Below, piece by piece: positions 8,296 through 16,596 of a stretch of 64,000 nucleotides of DNA. The notes below the pieces were generated by a model. The model was not told the origin of the DNA, made no database searches, and saw only the letters and a list, made by a program, of their open reading frames with translations. The position numbers were made by a program, and so were the translations under genes. Position 1 is the first letter of the stretch. Each line of letters starts with the position of its first letter. The stretch spans positions 54,879 to 118,878 of the forward strand of contig NZ_JAHRIB010000031.1 in assembly GCF_019090165.1 (NCBI RefSeq), written 5' to 3'. The DNA comes from Streptomyces sp. BV286 (GTDB lineage: Bacteria; Actinomycetota; Actinomycetes; Streptomycetales; Streptomycetaceae).

Positions 8296-9111
8296 CGCCG
8301 GAAGCCGGGTGCCCGCACTCCCCCTGGCGGCGTTGACCTGCGGCTGGGTGAGGAAGAGGACGCCGGTCAGGTCGGCGTCCGTGAGGTCGGTGTCCCGCAG
8401 GTCGGCGCCGATCATGTCCGCCCCGCGCAGGTCGGCGCCCGTCAGGTCGGCGGCGATCAGGTACGCGCCACGGAGGTTGGCGCCCCGCAGATCGGCGCCC
8501 TTGAGCCGGGCGCCCATCAGGTCGGCGCCCCGGCGGTCCTTCTTCCTGCCTCCGCCGGTTTCGGCCCGCGCCAGCTCGCTGGTGCGCAGCAGCAGGACGT
8601 TGACCTCCTGGCGGACCGCGGGCACGTCCAACTCGACCAGTTGCTCGGGGCCTTGGCGGGTGAGTGCCTCGACGTGGTCGAGCGCGCGGCCCAGCTCGGA
8701 CCGGATCGGGCGGGCCGCGGGGAGGTCCCGCGCCTCGGTGAGGTACCAGAGCAGTTCCTGCAGTTGCCGTACCACCGGGAACACGTCGAACATCAGCCGG
8801 GCGCGCTCGGACGGACCCGCGCGCCAGTCCTCGCCGCCGAAGGTCAGCCGTGAGACCTTCTGGCCGGCGCCGAAGCAGTCGTAGACCGTGCAGCCGTTGA
8901 AGCCCCGCTGCCGCAGTTCCGTGTGGATGCCGCAGCGGGAGTCCGTCCGCAGGTTCCGGCACGGGCTGCCGGCGGCCTTGTCGACGGCGAAGTCCGCGGA
9001 GGCGGAGAAGGGCAGCGCGACACAGCACAGCCCGAAGCACTGGGCACAGTCCGCCTGGAGTTCGCCACGGGCGGGCGCTGTGCTGCCGGGTTCGTCTCGC
9101 ATGTCCCCCAC
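8263..9111 (-). CDS. Pentapeptide-repeat protein with N-terminal Cys cluster
   Basis: A 282-residue protein with two distinct parts. The N-terminus has eight cysteines: CAQCFGLCC (Cys22, 25, 29, 30), then Cys51, 60, 74 and 79. This resembles the CxxCxxxCC zinc/iron-chelating family (YkgJ-like). The middle is helical. Residues about 187-250 form pentapeptide repeats ([20 protein letters not shown]), which fold as a right-handed beta-helix, ending in [12 protein letters not shown]. Pentapeptide proteins often mimic DNA or act as scaffolds; the role here is unknown. It overlaps the P450 3' end on the opposite strand. Confidence 0.8.
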   Translation of the reverse strand: MGDMRDEPGSTAPARGELQADCAQCFGLCCVALPFSASADFAVDKAAGSPCRNLRTDSRCGIHTELRQRGFNGCTVYDCFGAGQKVSRLTFGGEDWRAGPSERARLMFDVFPVVRQLQELLWYLTEARDLPAARPIRSELGRALDHVEALTRQGPEQLVELDVPAVRQEVNVLLLRTSELARAETGGGRKKDRRGADLMGARLKGADLRGANLRGAYLIAADLTGADLRGADMIGADLRDTDLTDADLTGVLFLTQPQVNAARGSAGTRLPASFTRPGHWTP

Positions 9112-9153
9112 CCTACGCAGCGCGCGCCCGTGCTGATCACCGGCCGGGGACGC

Positions 9154-9888
9154 TCACCTGCTGAAGAGCTCGAACGACACGGCGGGCCTGCCGCCGAACC
9201 GCTCCCCCGTGCTCTGCGCGAAACCGGTCAGGAAGGACCGTACGTACGTCTCGGGGTCCTCGTCGGTCAGCACCTCGATGTAGGTGCGGTGTTCGAGCAG
9301 GGAGAGCACCGCGCGCTCCAGGCCCGGGGTCGCGTCCACCGCGTGGGTGGGGCTGCTGGAGCCCGCGACGGCGACCCAGCGCACACCGTCCCAGGGCTCC
9401 AGGCCCGGCTCGGGGAAGATCCAGCGGTTGCCGGCGTCGGAGGCCGCGTCGAGGGTGGCTCGGCCCACGGCCACGTGGTCGGGGGTGTTCCAGGCGACCC
9501 CGCCCCACGTGTCACGGTGGTTGAGGGTGATCACCAGCTCGGGCCGGTGCCTGCGGATCGCGAGGGCGATGTCCCGGCGCAGGGCCGTGCCGTACTCGAC
9601 GACGCCGTCCTTGTGGTCGAGGAACTCCACCTCGCTGACGCCCACGACCGCCGCACTGGCCCGCTGCTCGCGTTCGCGCAGCGGGGCGCACTTCTCCGGC
9701 TCCAGGGTGTCGATGCCCGCCTCGCCGCGCGTCGCGAGCACGTACGCGACCTCCCGGCCGCCGTCGGTCCACGCGGCGATCGCCGCGGAGCAGCCGTACT
9801 CCAGGTCGTCAGGGTGGGCCACCACCGCGAGGGCCCGCGTCCAGTCGTCGGGCATGGGCTTGAGCTGGTCGTTCGTCGGCTCGGTCAT
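9154..9888 (-). CDS. PIG-L/LmbE-family zinc deacetylase
   Basis: A 244-residue member of the GlcNAc-PI de-N-acetylase family. The zinc motif AHPDD is at residues 24-28, and the third ligand His lies in TPDHVAVG (His138). Relatives include MshB (GlcNAc-inositol deacetylase), Mca (mycothiol S-conjugate amidase) and LmbE. The sequence does not show the features I would need to call MshB or Mca, so the substrate is open. It is cytoplasmic with no signal peptide. It lies just upstream of, and in the same orientation as, the pentapeptide gene (42 bp apart). Confidence 0.85.
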   Translation of the reverse strand: MTEPTNDQLKPMPDDWTRALAVVAHPDDLEYGCSAAIAAWTDGGREVAYVLATRGEAGIDTLEPEKCAPLREREQRASAAVVGVSEVEFLDHKDGVVEYGTALRRDIALAIRRHRPELVITLNHRDTWGGVAWNTPDHVAVGRATLDAASDAGNRWIFPEPGLEPWDGVRWVAVAGSSSPTHAVDATPGLERAVLSLLEHRTYIEVLTDEDPETYVRSFLTGFAQSTGERFGGRPAVSFELFSR

Positions 9889-10050
9889 GACCCCAGATTA
9901 TGCGCTTATGTGACCTCGCCGGGGGCGGAATGCGGGCCGCCCCGCACCGGTCGTGCCCACCCGGCGGAGCCGCGCACGTCACGGCCCCGCGCCCCCGGCG
10001 GGAGCCCTCGAAGTGAAGGAGTGCGTTCCGTTGCCCGGGCCTCGTCCCCG

Positions 10051-11352
10051 TCAGGCCTCGTCGCGGGCGAGTGCCAGCAGACGGTCCAGGACACGCGGGC
10101 CGCCCGCCCGTACCCCGTCGTGCTCGAACTCGTCGGTGACGAAGGTGCGCAGGCCGCGGATCGTGCGGGCCGTCCGCAGGGAGTGCTCCGTGTCGACGTA
10201 CATGTCGTCGTGGTAGACGGCCGCGGCGACCGGGACCTCGTTGGCGGCGAGGCGGCCGGCGTCGTACAGGGAGGGCCAGTCGGTGCGCTCGGCGAGGAGG
10301 TCGGCCGTTTCGCGCAGGGGACGCAGGGCCGGGTCGCAGTCGAAGGTCCACGGGTGCACGGACTCGCCGGTGAAGAGCACCGGGCCGTCACCCGCGAGGG
10401 ACTTGGCCGCGTCGAACTGCGGGAAGTCGGCGCGGACCCGCTCGGCGGACCAGGCCGTGGGGCGCTCGCCCTGGGCATAGCAGGCCTCGTGGACCAGCGC
10501 GTACAGGGGATGCCCGGCGAACGAGAGGAGGGACTGGACGTCCTCCTGGAAGGCGTCGGACAGGGCCGGGCCCTGGGCGGTGCGGACGAAGGCGTTCTCC
10601 AGGAGGTAGTGCAGGCGGTGGCTGCCCTCGCTGCCGCCGAGGAGGATGCCGAGGGACTGGAAGGCCTCGACGGTGAGCCGGTAGCCGCCGTTCAGGACGG
10701 GCTCGTGCCGCAGGAGGTGTTCGGCGACGCGCCGGGCCCGCTCGACGTCCTGGGGGTACCGCGCGTAGTGGGCGGCGACCTTGCGCTCGATGCGCGGGTA
10801 GGCGGCCCGGTAGACGTCGTCGGCGTGCCCGTCGAGGGTGGGCAGCCCTCCGGTGATCAGCGCCGTGCTGAGGCCCTCGGGCGCGGTGGCCAGGTAGTGG
10901 GTCGCGCAGAATCCGCCGAAGCTCTGGCCGAGGACCGCCCAGGGGGCGCCGCCCGTGACGGCCGGGCGGATCGCCTCGCAGTCGCGGACGATGGAGTCGG
11001 CGCGGAACAGCGCGAGGTAGTCGGCCTGCTCGCGGGGGCCGCCGCGCAGCGGGAGCGTCTGCCGGTTCGCGGGCGTGGAGCTGCCGGTGCCTCGCTGGTC
11101 GAGAAGCAGGACGCGGTACTCCTCCAGGGCACGGCCGAGCCAGGCCTGCTTCCCGACGAAGCGGTTGGCGCCGAAGCCCGGGCCGCCCTGCAGATACACC
11201 AGCCAGGGCAGGTCCTGGTGCGCCTTGTCGCTCCCGGCCACTTCGCGGGCGTACAGCTCGATCGTCTCGCCGGCGGGGGCGTCGTGATCGAGGGGCACGG
11301 TGAAGCGGCGGTCGCTGAGGACGACACCGGGCTGACGGTAACTGGTGCTCAA
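10051..11352 (-). CDS. S33-family alpha/beta hydrolase (proline-iminopeptidase-like)
   Basis: A 433-residue alpha/beta-hydrolase. The oxyanion-hole motif is LQGGPGFG (residues 54-61), LLLDQRGTG follows, and the nucleophile elbow is GQSFGG (Ser144). A long cap domain contains many charged residues. This is the layout of S33 proline iminopeptidases and related aminopeptidases that trim N-terminal proline from peptides. It is cytoplasmic. A pair of TetR-type dyads lies about 90-140 bp upstream. The start at 11352 begins MSTSYRQPG. Peptidase activity is likely but unproven. Confidence 0.85.
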   Translation of the reverse strand: MSTSYRQPGVVLSDRRFTVPLDHDAPAGETIELYAREVAGSDKAHQDLPWLVYLQGGPGFGANRFVGKQAWLGRALEEYRVLLLDQRGTGSSTPANRQTLPLRGGPREQADYLALFRADSIVRDCEAIRPAVTGGAPWAVLGQSFGGFCATHYLATAPEGLSTALITGGLPTLDGHADDVYRAAYPRIERKVAAHYARYPQDVERARRVAEHLLRHEPVLNGGYRLTVEAFQSLGILLGGSEGSHRLHYLLENAFVRTAQGPALSDAFQEDVQSLLSFAGHPLYALVHEACYAQGERPTAWSAERVRADFPQFDAAKSLAGDGPVLFTGESVHPWTFDCDPALRPLRETADLLAERTDWPSLYDAGRLAANEVPVAAAVYHDDMYVDTEHSLRTARTIRGLRTFVTDEFEHDGVRAGGPRVLDRLLALARDEA

Positions 11353-11440
11353 AAGAGGCTCCTGAGACGGACGGGTTCCTGGCCGCGACCCAGTTCAGCA
11401 CAAGTTCTCCGGTGAGCCGAGACCGCGGATCAAGAAATCC

Positions 11441-11494
11441 GTACTGAACGGCCGATCAGGCCGACCGCCGGGTACGTACTGAACGACCGCTCAG
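11441..11494. promoter_or_regulatory. Two TetR-type operator-like direct copies
   Basis: GTACTGAACGGCCGATCAG (11441-11459) and GTACTGAACGACCGCTCAG (11476-11494) match at 17 of 19 positions with 35-bp spacing. Each holds an imperfect dyad TGAACG-NN-CGNTCA, the typical shape of TetR-family operators. They lie upstream of the S33 hydrolase gene; the second copy overlaps the last bases of the LacI gene. No TetR gene is adjacent. Confidence 0.5.
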
Positions 11495-12516
11495 CGCGGC
11501 GGGAGGCTGGAGCGCCGGACCACCAGCTCCGGCTGGAGCACCACGCGCCGGTGTTCGTGCGGGGTGGGAGCGGTCTCGGCCTCGGTCTCCTCCAGGAGGA
11601 GTTCCGCGGCGAGCGCGCCCATGGTCACGGCGGGCTGCCGCACGGAGGTCAGCGGGACCGCCGCTGCCGCCGCGAACTCGATGTCGTCGTAACCGACGAT
11701 CGCGAGGTCGTCCGGGACGCTCACACCCGCCGCGAACATCGCCTGCAGGACGCCGAGGGCGAGCAGGTCGTTGGCGCAGAAGACGGCGGTGGGGCGGTCG
11801 GCGAGGCCGAGGAGCCGGGCGCCCGCGTCGCGGCCCGCGGCCACGTCGAGACGCTCGGTGGGCAGCTCACGCAGGCACTCCGGGCCGAGTCCCGCCTCGG
11901 CGAGGGCGTTCAGGGCGCCCGTGCGGCGGTCCGTGACCTGGTTGAGTCCGGGCGGCCCGCTCACGTAGGCGATGGAGCGGTGGCCTGCGTCGACCAGGTG
12001 CCGTACGGCCAGTGCGCCGCCCGCGACGTCGTCGACGGACACCGAGCACTCGGTGGTTCCCTCGGCGACCCGGTCGACGAGGACGAAGGGGATGCCGTGG
12101 CGCCGGAACGCCTCTATGTTGCGGCCCGTCGCGTCGGCGGGGGTCAGCAGGACGCCCCGTACCCGCTGCTCCGCGAAGAGCGACAGGTAGTCGGCCTCCT
12201 CGCCGGCGCTCTGCGCGCTGTTGCAGACCATCACGCCGAGCCCGGTCTCGCGGGCCGCCCGCTCGGCGCCGCGTGCCACGTCCACGAAGAAGGGGTTGCC
12301 CATGTCGAGGACGAGCAGGCCCATGATGCGGCTGCGTCCGGCGCGCAGCTGCCGGGCCGACTCGCTGCGGACGTAGCCGAGCCGGTCGATGGCGGAGAGC
12401 ACGCGGGCGCGGGTCTCGGAGGCGACCGTGTCCGGGCGGTTGATGACGTTCGAGACCGTGCCGACGGAGACTCCGGCGACTCGGGCGACGTCCTTGATAC
12501 CCACCGACTGGGCCAT
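11491..12516 (-). CDS. LacI-family regulator of the rhamnose genes
   Basis: A 341-residue LacI/GalR regulator. The HTH is at residues 6-26 (IKDVARVAGVSVGTVSNVIN), the hinge helix follows (ESARQLRAGRS), then a periplasmic-binding-protein-like sugar domain (LVLDMGNPFFVDVARGAE ... YDDIEFAAAAAVPLTSVRQP). It is the last gene of the minus-strand rhamnose block, separated from the BNR gene by a terminator, so it likely has its own promoter. The two LacI-type palindromes in the rhaT-rhaI intergenic region are its probable targets, with rhamnose or a derivative as inducer (inference). Confidence 0.9.
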   Translation of the reverse strand: MAQSVGIKDVARVAGVSVGTVSNVINRPDTVASETRARVLSAIDRLGYVRSESARQLRAGRSRIMGLLVLDMGNPFFVDVARGAERAARETGLGVMVCNSAQSAGEEADYLSLFAEQRVRGVLLTPADATGRNIEAFRRHGIPFVLVDRVAEGTTECSVSVDDVAGGALAVRHLVDAGHRSIAYVSGPPGLNQVTDRRTGALNALAEAGLGPECLRELPTERLDVAAGRDAGARLLGLADRPTAVFCANDLLALGVLQAMFAAGVSVPDDLAIVGYDDIEFAAAAAVPLTSVRQPAVTMGALAAELLLEETEAETAPTPHEHRRVVLQPELVVRRSSLPPR

Positions 12517-12548
12517 CAGGCGGTTACCTCCGGGGGAACGGGGAGAGT

Positions 12549-12584
12549 GGTGGGCACGCAGTCACATTAACCCGCGTGCCCACC
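12549..12584 (-). terminator. Hairpin terminator after the BNR gene
   Basis: A perfect 11-bp stem, GGTGGGCACGC with GCGTGCCCACC, and a 14-nt loop, starting 16 bp past the BNR stop codon. No U-tract follows, as is usual in actinobacteria. It separates the rha transport operon from the LacI regulator gene. Confidence 0.75.
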
Positions 12585-12599
12585 CGGGACGGACCGGCG

Positions 12600-14021
12600 T
12601 CACGCAGGCAGTCGGAAGTCGACCACGCGCAGCGCCGAGGGCGTCGTCCCACTGGATTTCACCTGGTACAGGATGGACAGCACGCCGTCCTGGGCGATCC
12701 GCGTCTCGTCGACGACGACCTCGCCGAAGGCGTTCAGCCCGCTGGCATCGAACAGCGTCGTCCAGTCCGTGTGACCGGAGGCGGCGGACGCGGCGACTAT
12801 GCGTCCGAAGGGCATGATCGCGTAGGCGTTGTCGTACTTGTCGAGGATCAGCCGGGTGCGCTGGCTGGAGTTCAGGGCGACCGGGATCTCGGTCTTGCGC
12901 CAGGTGCCGGTGGCGGTCCTGCGCACGTGGAAGGCGCGGCCGTTCGCCGTCCGGTTGGTGACGTAGTTCGTCGTGCACTGGCCGAAGCGGCCCGGCACGT
13001 AGCTGATGATCGCGTGCGGCCGGCCCGCGGAGTCGGTGGCCTGGCTCTCCTGGTTCATCAGGGAGTGGTCCGGGTTCAGGGCGTCGACCACGAGACCGCT
13101 GTCGGTGACGGCGACCTTGTCGGAGGCGCCGGTCGTGCCGACGACGGTGCCCGCGTCGTTGCGCCAGGTGCGGCCGCGGTCGTCCGAGTAGACGTAGCCC
13201 GTGTCGTGGTTGGTGATGCCTCCGCCGTTGCACATCACCGCGCCGTTCTGCTCACGCCAGGTGAAGAAGGAGTGCAGCCGCCCGTTCCTGTCGTAGTCGA
13301 TGCCGTGCAGGTACATGTTGCGGACGGTGCTGGAGCCGTGCTCGCTGGTGTACGTGCCGGTGGAGCTGCTCCACTCGCCGAGGTTCGTCCAGGACGTGCC
13401 GTCGTACTCGGCGATGGCGTTGCGGCCGTTGCCGGAGATCCCCGCGCGGTAGCTGAGCTGGAGCTTTCCGTCGGGCATGGAGACGAACTGCGGGTACGTG
13501 AACTGCGAGGTGAGCGCGAGCCCGTCGAGGGTGGACTGCGGCGCGCCGAACCGGCTCGTGGTCCAGGTCAGGCCCGCGGGGTTGTCCATGAGCCCGGCGA
13601 CCGACTTGACGTAGGTGAAGCCGTCGCTGTGCGAGTCCATGTTGAGGTGGAGGCGGCCATCGGTCTTGGAGACGCCCATCGAGATGACGTTGTGGGAGTC
13701 GTTGTAGCGCAGGGTGTGGCCGACCTTGACGGTCGACCAGGTGCTCGCGCCGAGCACGCGGCGGCCGACGACGGCGTTGCGGTCGGCGGTGTACCAGACG
13801 GCGTACTGGTAGCCCTTGTAGGTCAGCAGGCCGTTCTTCTGGAACGAGTTGTTGTTGACCAGACCGTCGTAGGAGACGAAGAAGATGGCCTGGCTGTCGA
13901 GCGTGGTGATGCCGGTCTGGGTGACCGAGGGACCGGGGTCGGCCGCCCGGGCGGTGCCGGCGAGGCCGGGGGCGGCCACGGTGCCGAGCAGGGCGGTCGC
14001 GAGCAGGGTGCGTCTCTTCAT
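12600..14021 (-). CDS. Secreted BNR_4-type beta-propeller, probable rhamnose-releasing enzyme
   Basis: A 473-residue secreted protein. Signal peptide MKRRTLLATALLG...AGTARA has a twin-arginine-like start and a cut near residue 26. The mature part repeats beta-propeller blades with Asp-box-like turns (GYVYSDDRGRTWRN, DGRLHLNMDSHSDGF). This fits the BNR_4 family, which includes seven-bladed propeller enzymes acting on rhamnose-capped glycans (families such as GH145 and PL27). It is the last gene of the rha transport operon, 67 bp after rhaM, with AGGAG 8 nt before its ATG. The context strongly suggests release of L-rhamnose outside the cell. Hydrolase versus lyase cannot be told. Confidence 0.75.
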   Translation of the reverse strand: MKRRTLLATALLGTVAAPGLAGTARAADPGPSVTQTGITTLDSQAIFFVSYDGLVNNNSFQKNGLLTYKGYQYAVWYTADRNAVVGRRVLGASTWSTVKVGHTLRYNDSHNVISMGVSKTDGRLHLNMDSHSDGFTYVKSVAGLMDNPAGLTWTTSRFGAPQSTLDGLALTSQFTYPQFVSMPDGKLQLSYRAGISGNGRNAIAEYDGTSWTNLGEWSSSTGTYTSEHGSSTVRNMYLHGIDYDRNGRLHSFFTWREQNGAVMCNGGGITNHDTGYVYSDDRGRTWRNDAGTVVGTTGASDKVAVTDSGLVVDALNPDHSLMNQESQATDSAGRPHAIISYVPGRFGQCTTNYVTNRTANGRAFHVRRTATGTWRKTEIPVALNSSQRTRLILDKYDNAYAIMPFGRIVAASAASGHTDWTTLFDASGLNAFGEVVVDETRIAQDGVLSILYQVKSSGTTPSALRVVDFRLPA

Positions 14022-14088
14022 GTTCAGGGCTCCTGGACGTGCGGGGAGGAGGAGAACGAGCGAGGGGAAGAGCGGGTGAGAGCATCGG

Positions 14089-14409
14089 TCAGGCGAGGTG
14101 GAACACTTCGGTGAGGGGCTTCATGGCCTCGTCGGGCCTGGCGCCGTCCAGCGATTCGAAGAACGGCGCCATGTCGGCCTGCCAGCGGGTGTTGACCTCG
14201 GCGGCTTCCATGCCTGCCTGCGCGGCCGCGAAGTCCTCGGTCTCCAAGTAGCCGACCAGCAGGCCGTCCTCGCGAAGGAAGAGCGAGTAGTTGCGCCAGC
14301 CGGTGGCCGAGAGTGCCGCGAGCATCTCGGGCCACACGGCGGCGTGCCGCTCGCGGTACTCGTCGAGCCGGTCCTCGCGGACCTTGAGCAGGAAACAGAC
14401 GCGCTGCAT
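14089..14409 (-). CDS. rhaM: L-rhamnose mutarotase
   Basis: A 106-residue dimeric ferredoxin-like protein that interconverts alpha- and beta-L-rhamnose so the isomerase receives its preferred anomer. Typical RhaM features are present: MQRVCFLLKV at the start, YRERHAAVWPEM with the conserved His, and WRNYSLFL followed by GYLET. The ATG at 14409 is preferred because GGGAG lies 9 nt upstream; a TTG nine bases further upstream would abut the ribosome-binding site. It sits between rhaS and the BNR gene in one operon. Confidence 0.92.
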   Translation of the reverse strand: MQRVCFLLKVREDRLDEYRERHAAVWPEMLAALSATGWRNYSLFLREDGLLVGYLETEDFAAAQAGMEAAEVNTRWQADMAPFFESLDGARPDEAMKPLTEVFHLA

Positions 14410-14438
14410 GAAGGGCAACTCCCGGTGGACGAAGGGGA

Positions 14439-15524
14439 TCAGAAGTCGAACTGGTCGATGTTCTTCTTGTCGAAGACGGTCGGCTTGCCGAGGTCGATCA
14501 CACCGTCCTTGCCGATGGTGAAGGTCCCCATGTCACCGGCCTTGAAGGTCTCGCCCTCCTTGCCGGTGATCTGACCGGACGACAGCGCCACGGCGGTCCG
14601 CGCGGCCAGCTCGCCGAGCTTCGCCGGGTCCCACAGCTCGAAGGCCTCGACGGTGCCGTTCTTCACGTACTTGCGCATGTCGTTCGGGGTGCCGAGGCCG
14701 GTCAGCTTGACCTTGCCCTTGTACTTGGAGCCCGACAGGTACTGGGCGGCGGCCTTGATGCCGACGGTGGTCGGGGAGATGATGCCGGCCAGCTTCGGGT
14801 TCTCCTGGAGGAGGCCCTGGGTCTGCTGGAACGACTGCTGGGCGTCGTCGTTGCCGTAGGCGACCTTGACCAGCTTCATGTTCTTGTACTTGGGGTCCTT
14901 GAGTTCGTCCTTCATGAACTCGATCCAGGTGTTCTGGTTCGTCGCGGTCTGCGCGGCGGACAGGATCGCGATCTCGCCCTTGTAGTCCAGCTGTTCGGCG
15001 AGGAGCTGGACCTCGGTGCGGCCGAGGGCCTCGGCGCTGGCCTGCGACACGAAGGCGTTGCGGCAGTCGGGCTTGGTGTCGGAGTCGTACGTGACGACCT
15101 TGACGCCGTTCTTCATGGCCTGCTTGAGCGCGGTGCACAGGGCGCCCGGGTCCTGGGCGGAGACGGCCATCGCGTCGACCTGCTGCTGGGTGAGCGTGTT
15201 GACGTAGCTCACCTGGCCGGAGGTGTCCGTGGCGCTGCTGGTGCCGACCTCCTTGTACTTCGAACCCAGCTCGGTGAGCGCCTTCTCGCCGCCCTTGTCG
15301 GCGGTGGTGAAGTACGGGTTGTTGACCGCCTTGGGCAGGAAGCCGACGGTCAGGCCCTTCTTGGTGGCCGCGTTCGGGTCGGCCTTGCCGGCGGCGGCGT
15401 TCGAGCCGCTGTCTTCCTTGACGTCGTCCTTGGAGGTTCCGCCGCCGCAGGCGGTGGCGGCCAGGGCGAAGGACGTGACGGCGGCCAGGGCCGCACAGGC
15501 CCGGCGGAGCTTGGTGGAGGACAT
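14439..15524 (-). CDS. rhaS: Rhamnose ABC transporter, substrate-binding lipoprotein
   Basis: A 361-residue type-I sugar-binding protein. The lipoprotein signal ends at the lipobox ATAC (Cys about residue 27), followed by a Gly/Ser/Asp-rich tether. The binding domain starts LTVGFLPKAVNNPYFTTADK, typical of the ribose/rhamnose-binding cluster. It captures L-rhamnose outside the membrane and delivers it to RhaPQ. It is followed closely by rhaM and preceded by rhaQ, in the order T-P-Q-S. The start at 15524 gives an intact signal sequence. Confidence 0.9.
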   Translation of the reverse strand: MSSTKLRRACAALAAVTSFALAATACGGGTSKDDVKEDSGSNAAAGKADPNAATKKGLTVGFLPKAVNNPYFTTADKGGEKALTELGSKYKEVGTSSATDTSGQVSYVNTLTQQQVDAMAVSAQDPGALCTALKQAMKNGVKVVTYDSDTKPDCRNAFVSQASAEALGRTEVQLLAEQLDYKGEIAILSAAQTATNQNTWIEFMKDELKDPKYKNMKLVKVAYGNDDAQQSFQQTQGLLQENPKLAGIISPTTVGIKAAAQYLSGSKYKGKVKLTGLGTPNDMRKYVKNGTVEAFELWDPAKLGELAARTAVALSSGQITGKEGETFKAGDMGTFTIGKDGVIDLGKPTVFDKKNIDQFDF

Positions 15525-15558
15525 GGTGGTGGAGCCTTTCGACGGGAGTGACGAGGAG

Positions 15559-16596
15559 TTACGAGGAGGTGGGTGCGGAAGTGGGTGCGGAGGTGGGCGC
15601 GGAAGCCGCTCTGCGGCCCGCCCTCGCGAGGGAGATCTGCCGTGCGACCCGGGGACCGAGCACGGACAGGACCAGCAGGACACCGGTGACGACGATCTGT
15701 GACTGCGCCGAGACGTCCTGCAGACTCATGACGTTCTGGAGCGCCCCGAGCAGGAACACTCCGGCGATCGCGCCGCCCAGCGTGCCCTTGCCGCCGTCGA
15801 AGTCGACGCCTCCGAGCAACACGGCCGCCACGACGGACAGTTCGAGCCCCGTGGCGTTGTCGAAGCGGGCGCTGGCGTAGTGCAGGGCCCAGAAGATGCC
15901 GGTCAGTGAAGCCATGAACCCGGTCACGGTGAACAGGATCAGCTTCTGCCGCTTGACGCGGATGCCGGCGAAGCGCGCCGCCTCCTCGCTGGCGCCGGTC
16001 GCGAACAGCGAACGCCCGAACGGGGTGGCGTGCAGGGCGACGACGGCGATCGCGAGCAGCACGAGGAAGGGCAGCAGCGCGTACGGGACGAAGGTGTCGC
16101 CGATGCGTCCGGACGCGAAGTCCAGGTACTGGGTGGGGAAGTCGGTCACCGCGTCGGAGCCGAGCACGATCTGTGCGATGCCCCGGTAGGCGGCGAGGGT
16201 GCCGATGGTGACGGCGAGGGACGGCAGGCCGAGCCGGGTCACCAGCAGGCCGTTGATCAGCCCGCACACCACTCCGAGGAGCAGGCAGATCGGGATGATC
16301 GTCTCGATGGTCATGCCCTGGTTCCACAGGGCGCCCATCACCGCGCCGGACAGGCCGGCCGTGGAGGCCACCGACAGGTCGATCTCGCCGGACACCACGA
16401 GCATGGTCATCGGGAGGGCGATCAGCGCGATGGGCAGCGTGTTGCCGATGAGGAACGACAGGTTGAGGGCGTTGCCGAAGCCGTCCACGGTGGTGAAGGA
16501 CAGCAGCAGGACGATGACGAGGAGGGCGCCGACGGCTCCGTCCCACCTCAGGGACGCGGACCGGCGGACGGCGCGCGTGAGAGCGGAGTCAGCCAT
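15559..16596 (-). CDS. rhaQ: Rhamnose ABC transporter permease
   Basis: A 345-residue inner-membrane permease with 8-10 hydrophobic helices, of the ribose-type BPD_transp_2 family. Motif VSGEIDLSVASTAGLSGAV lies in the first third, and the cytoplasmic EAA-like loop is GASEEAARFAGIRVKRQK. It pairs with the second permease and RhaT. Its first 8 bp overlap the end of rhaP, showing translational coupling. The C-terminus carries a short SAPT repeat encoded by a 12-bp tandem repeat (15566-15601, three units), probably a disordered tail with no transport role. Confidence 0.9.
   Translation of the reverse strand: MADSALTRAVRRSASLRWDGAVGALLVIVLLLSFTTVDGFGNALNLSFLIGNTLPIALIALPMTMLVVSGEIDLSVASTAGLSGAVMGALWNQGMTIETIIPICLLLGVVCGLINGLLVTRLGLPSLAVTIGTLAAYRGIAQIVLGSDAVTDFPTQYLDFASGRIGDTFVPYALLPFLVLLAIAVVALHATPFGRSLFATGASEEAARFAGIRVKRQKLILFTVTGFMASLTGIFWALHYASARFDNATGLELSVVAAVLLGGVDFDGGKGTLGGAIAGVFLLGALQNVMSLQDVSAQSQIVVTGVLLVLSVLGPRVARQISLARAGRRAASAPTSAPTSAPTSS

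Noticed and set aside
9889..10050. Small gene in the gap between the deacetylase and S33 hydrolase
   Set aside because: No frame with a ribosome-binding site and plausible composition; appears to be promoter and spacer sequence.
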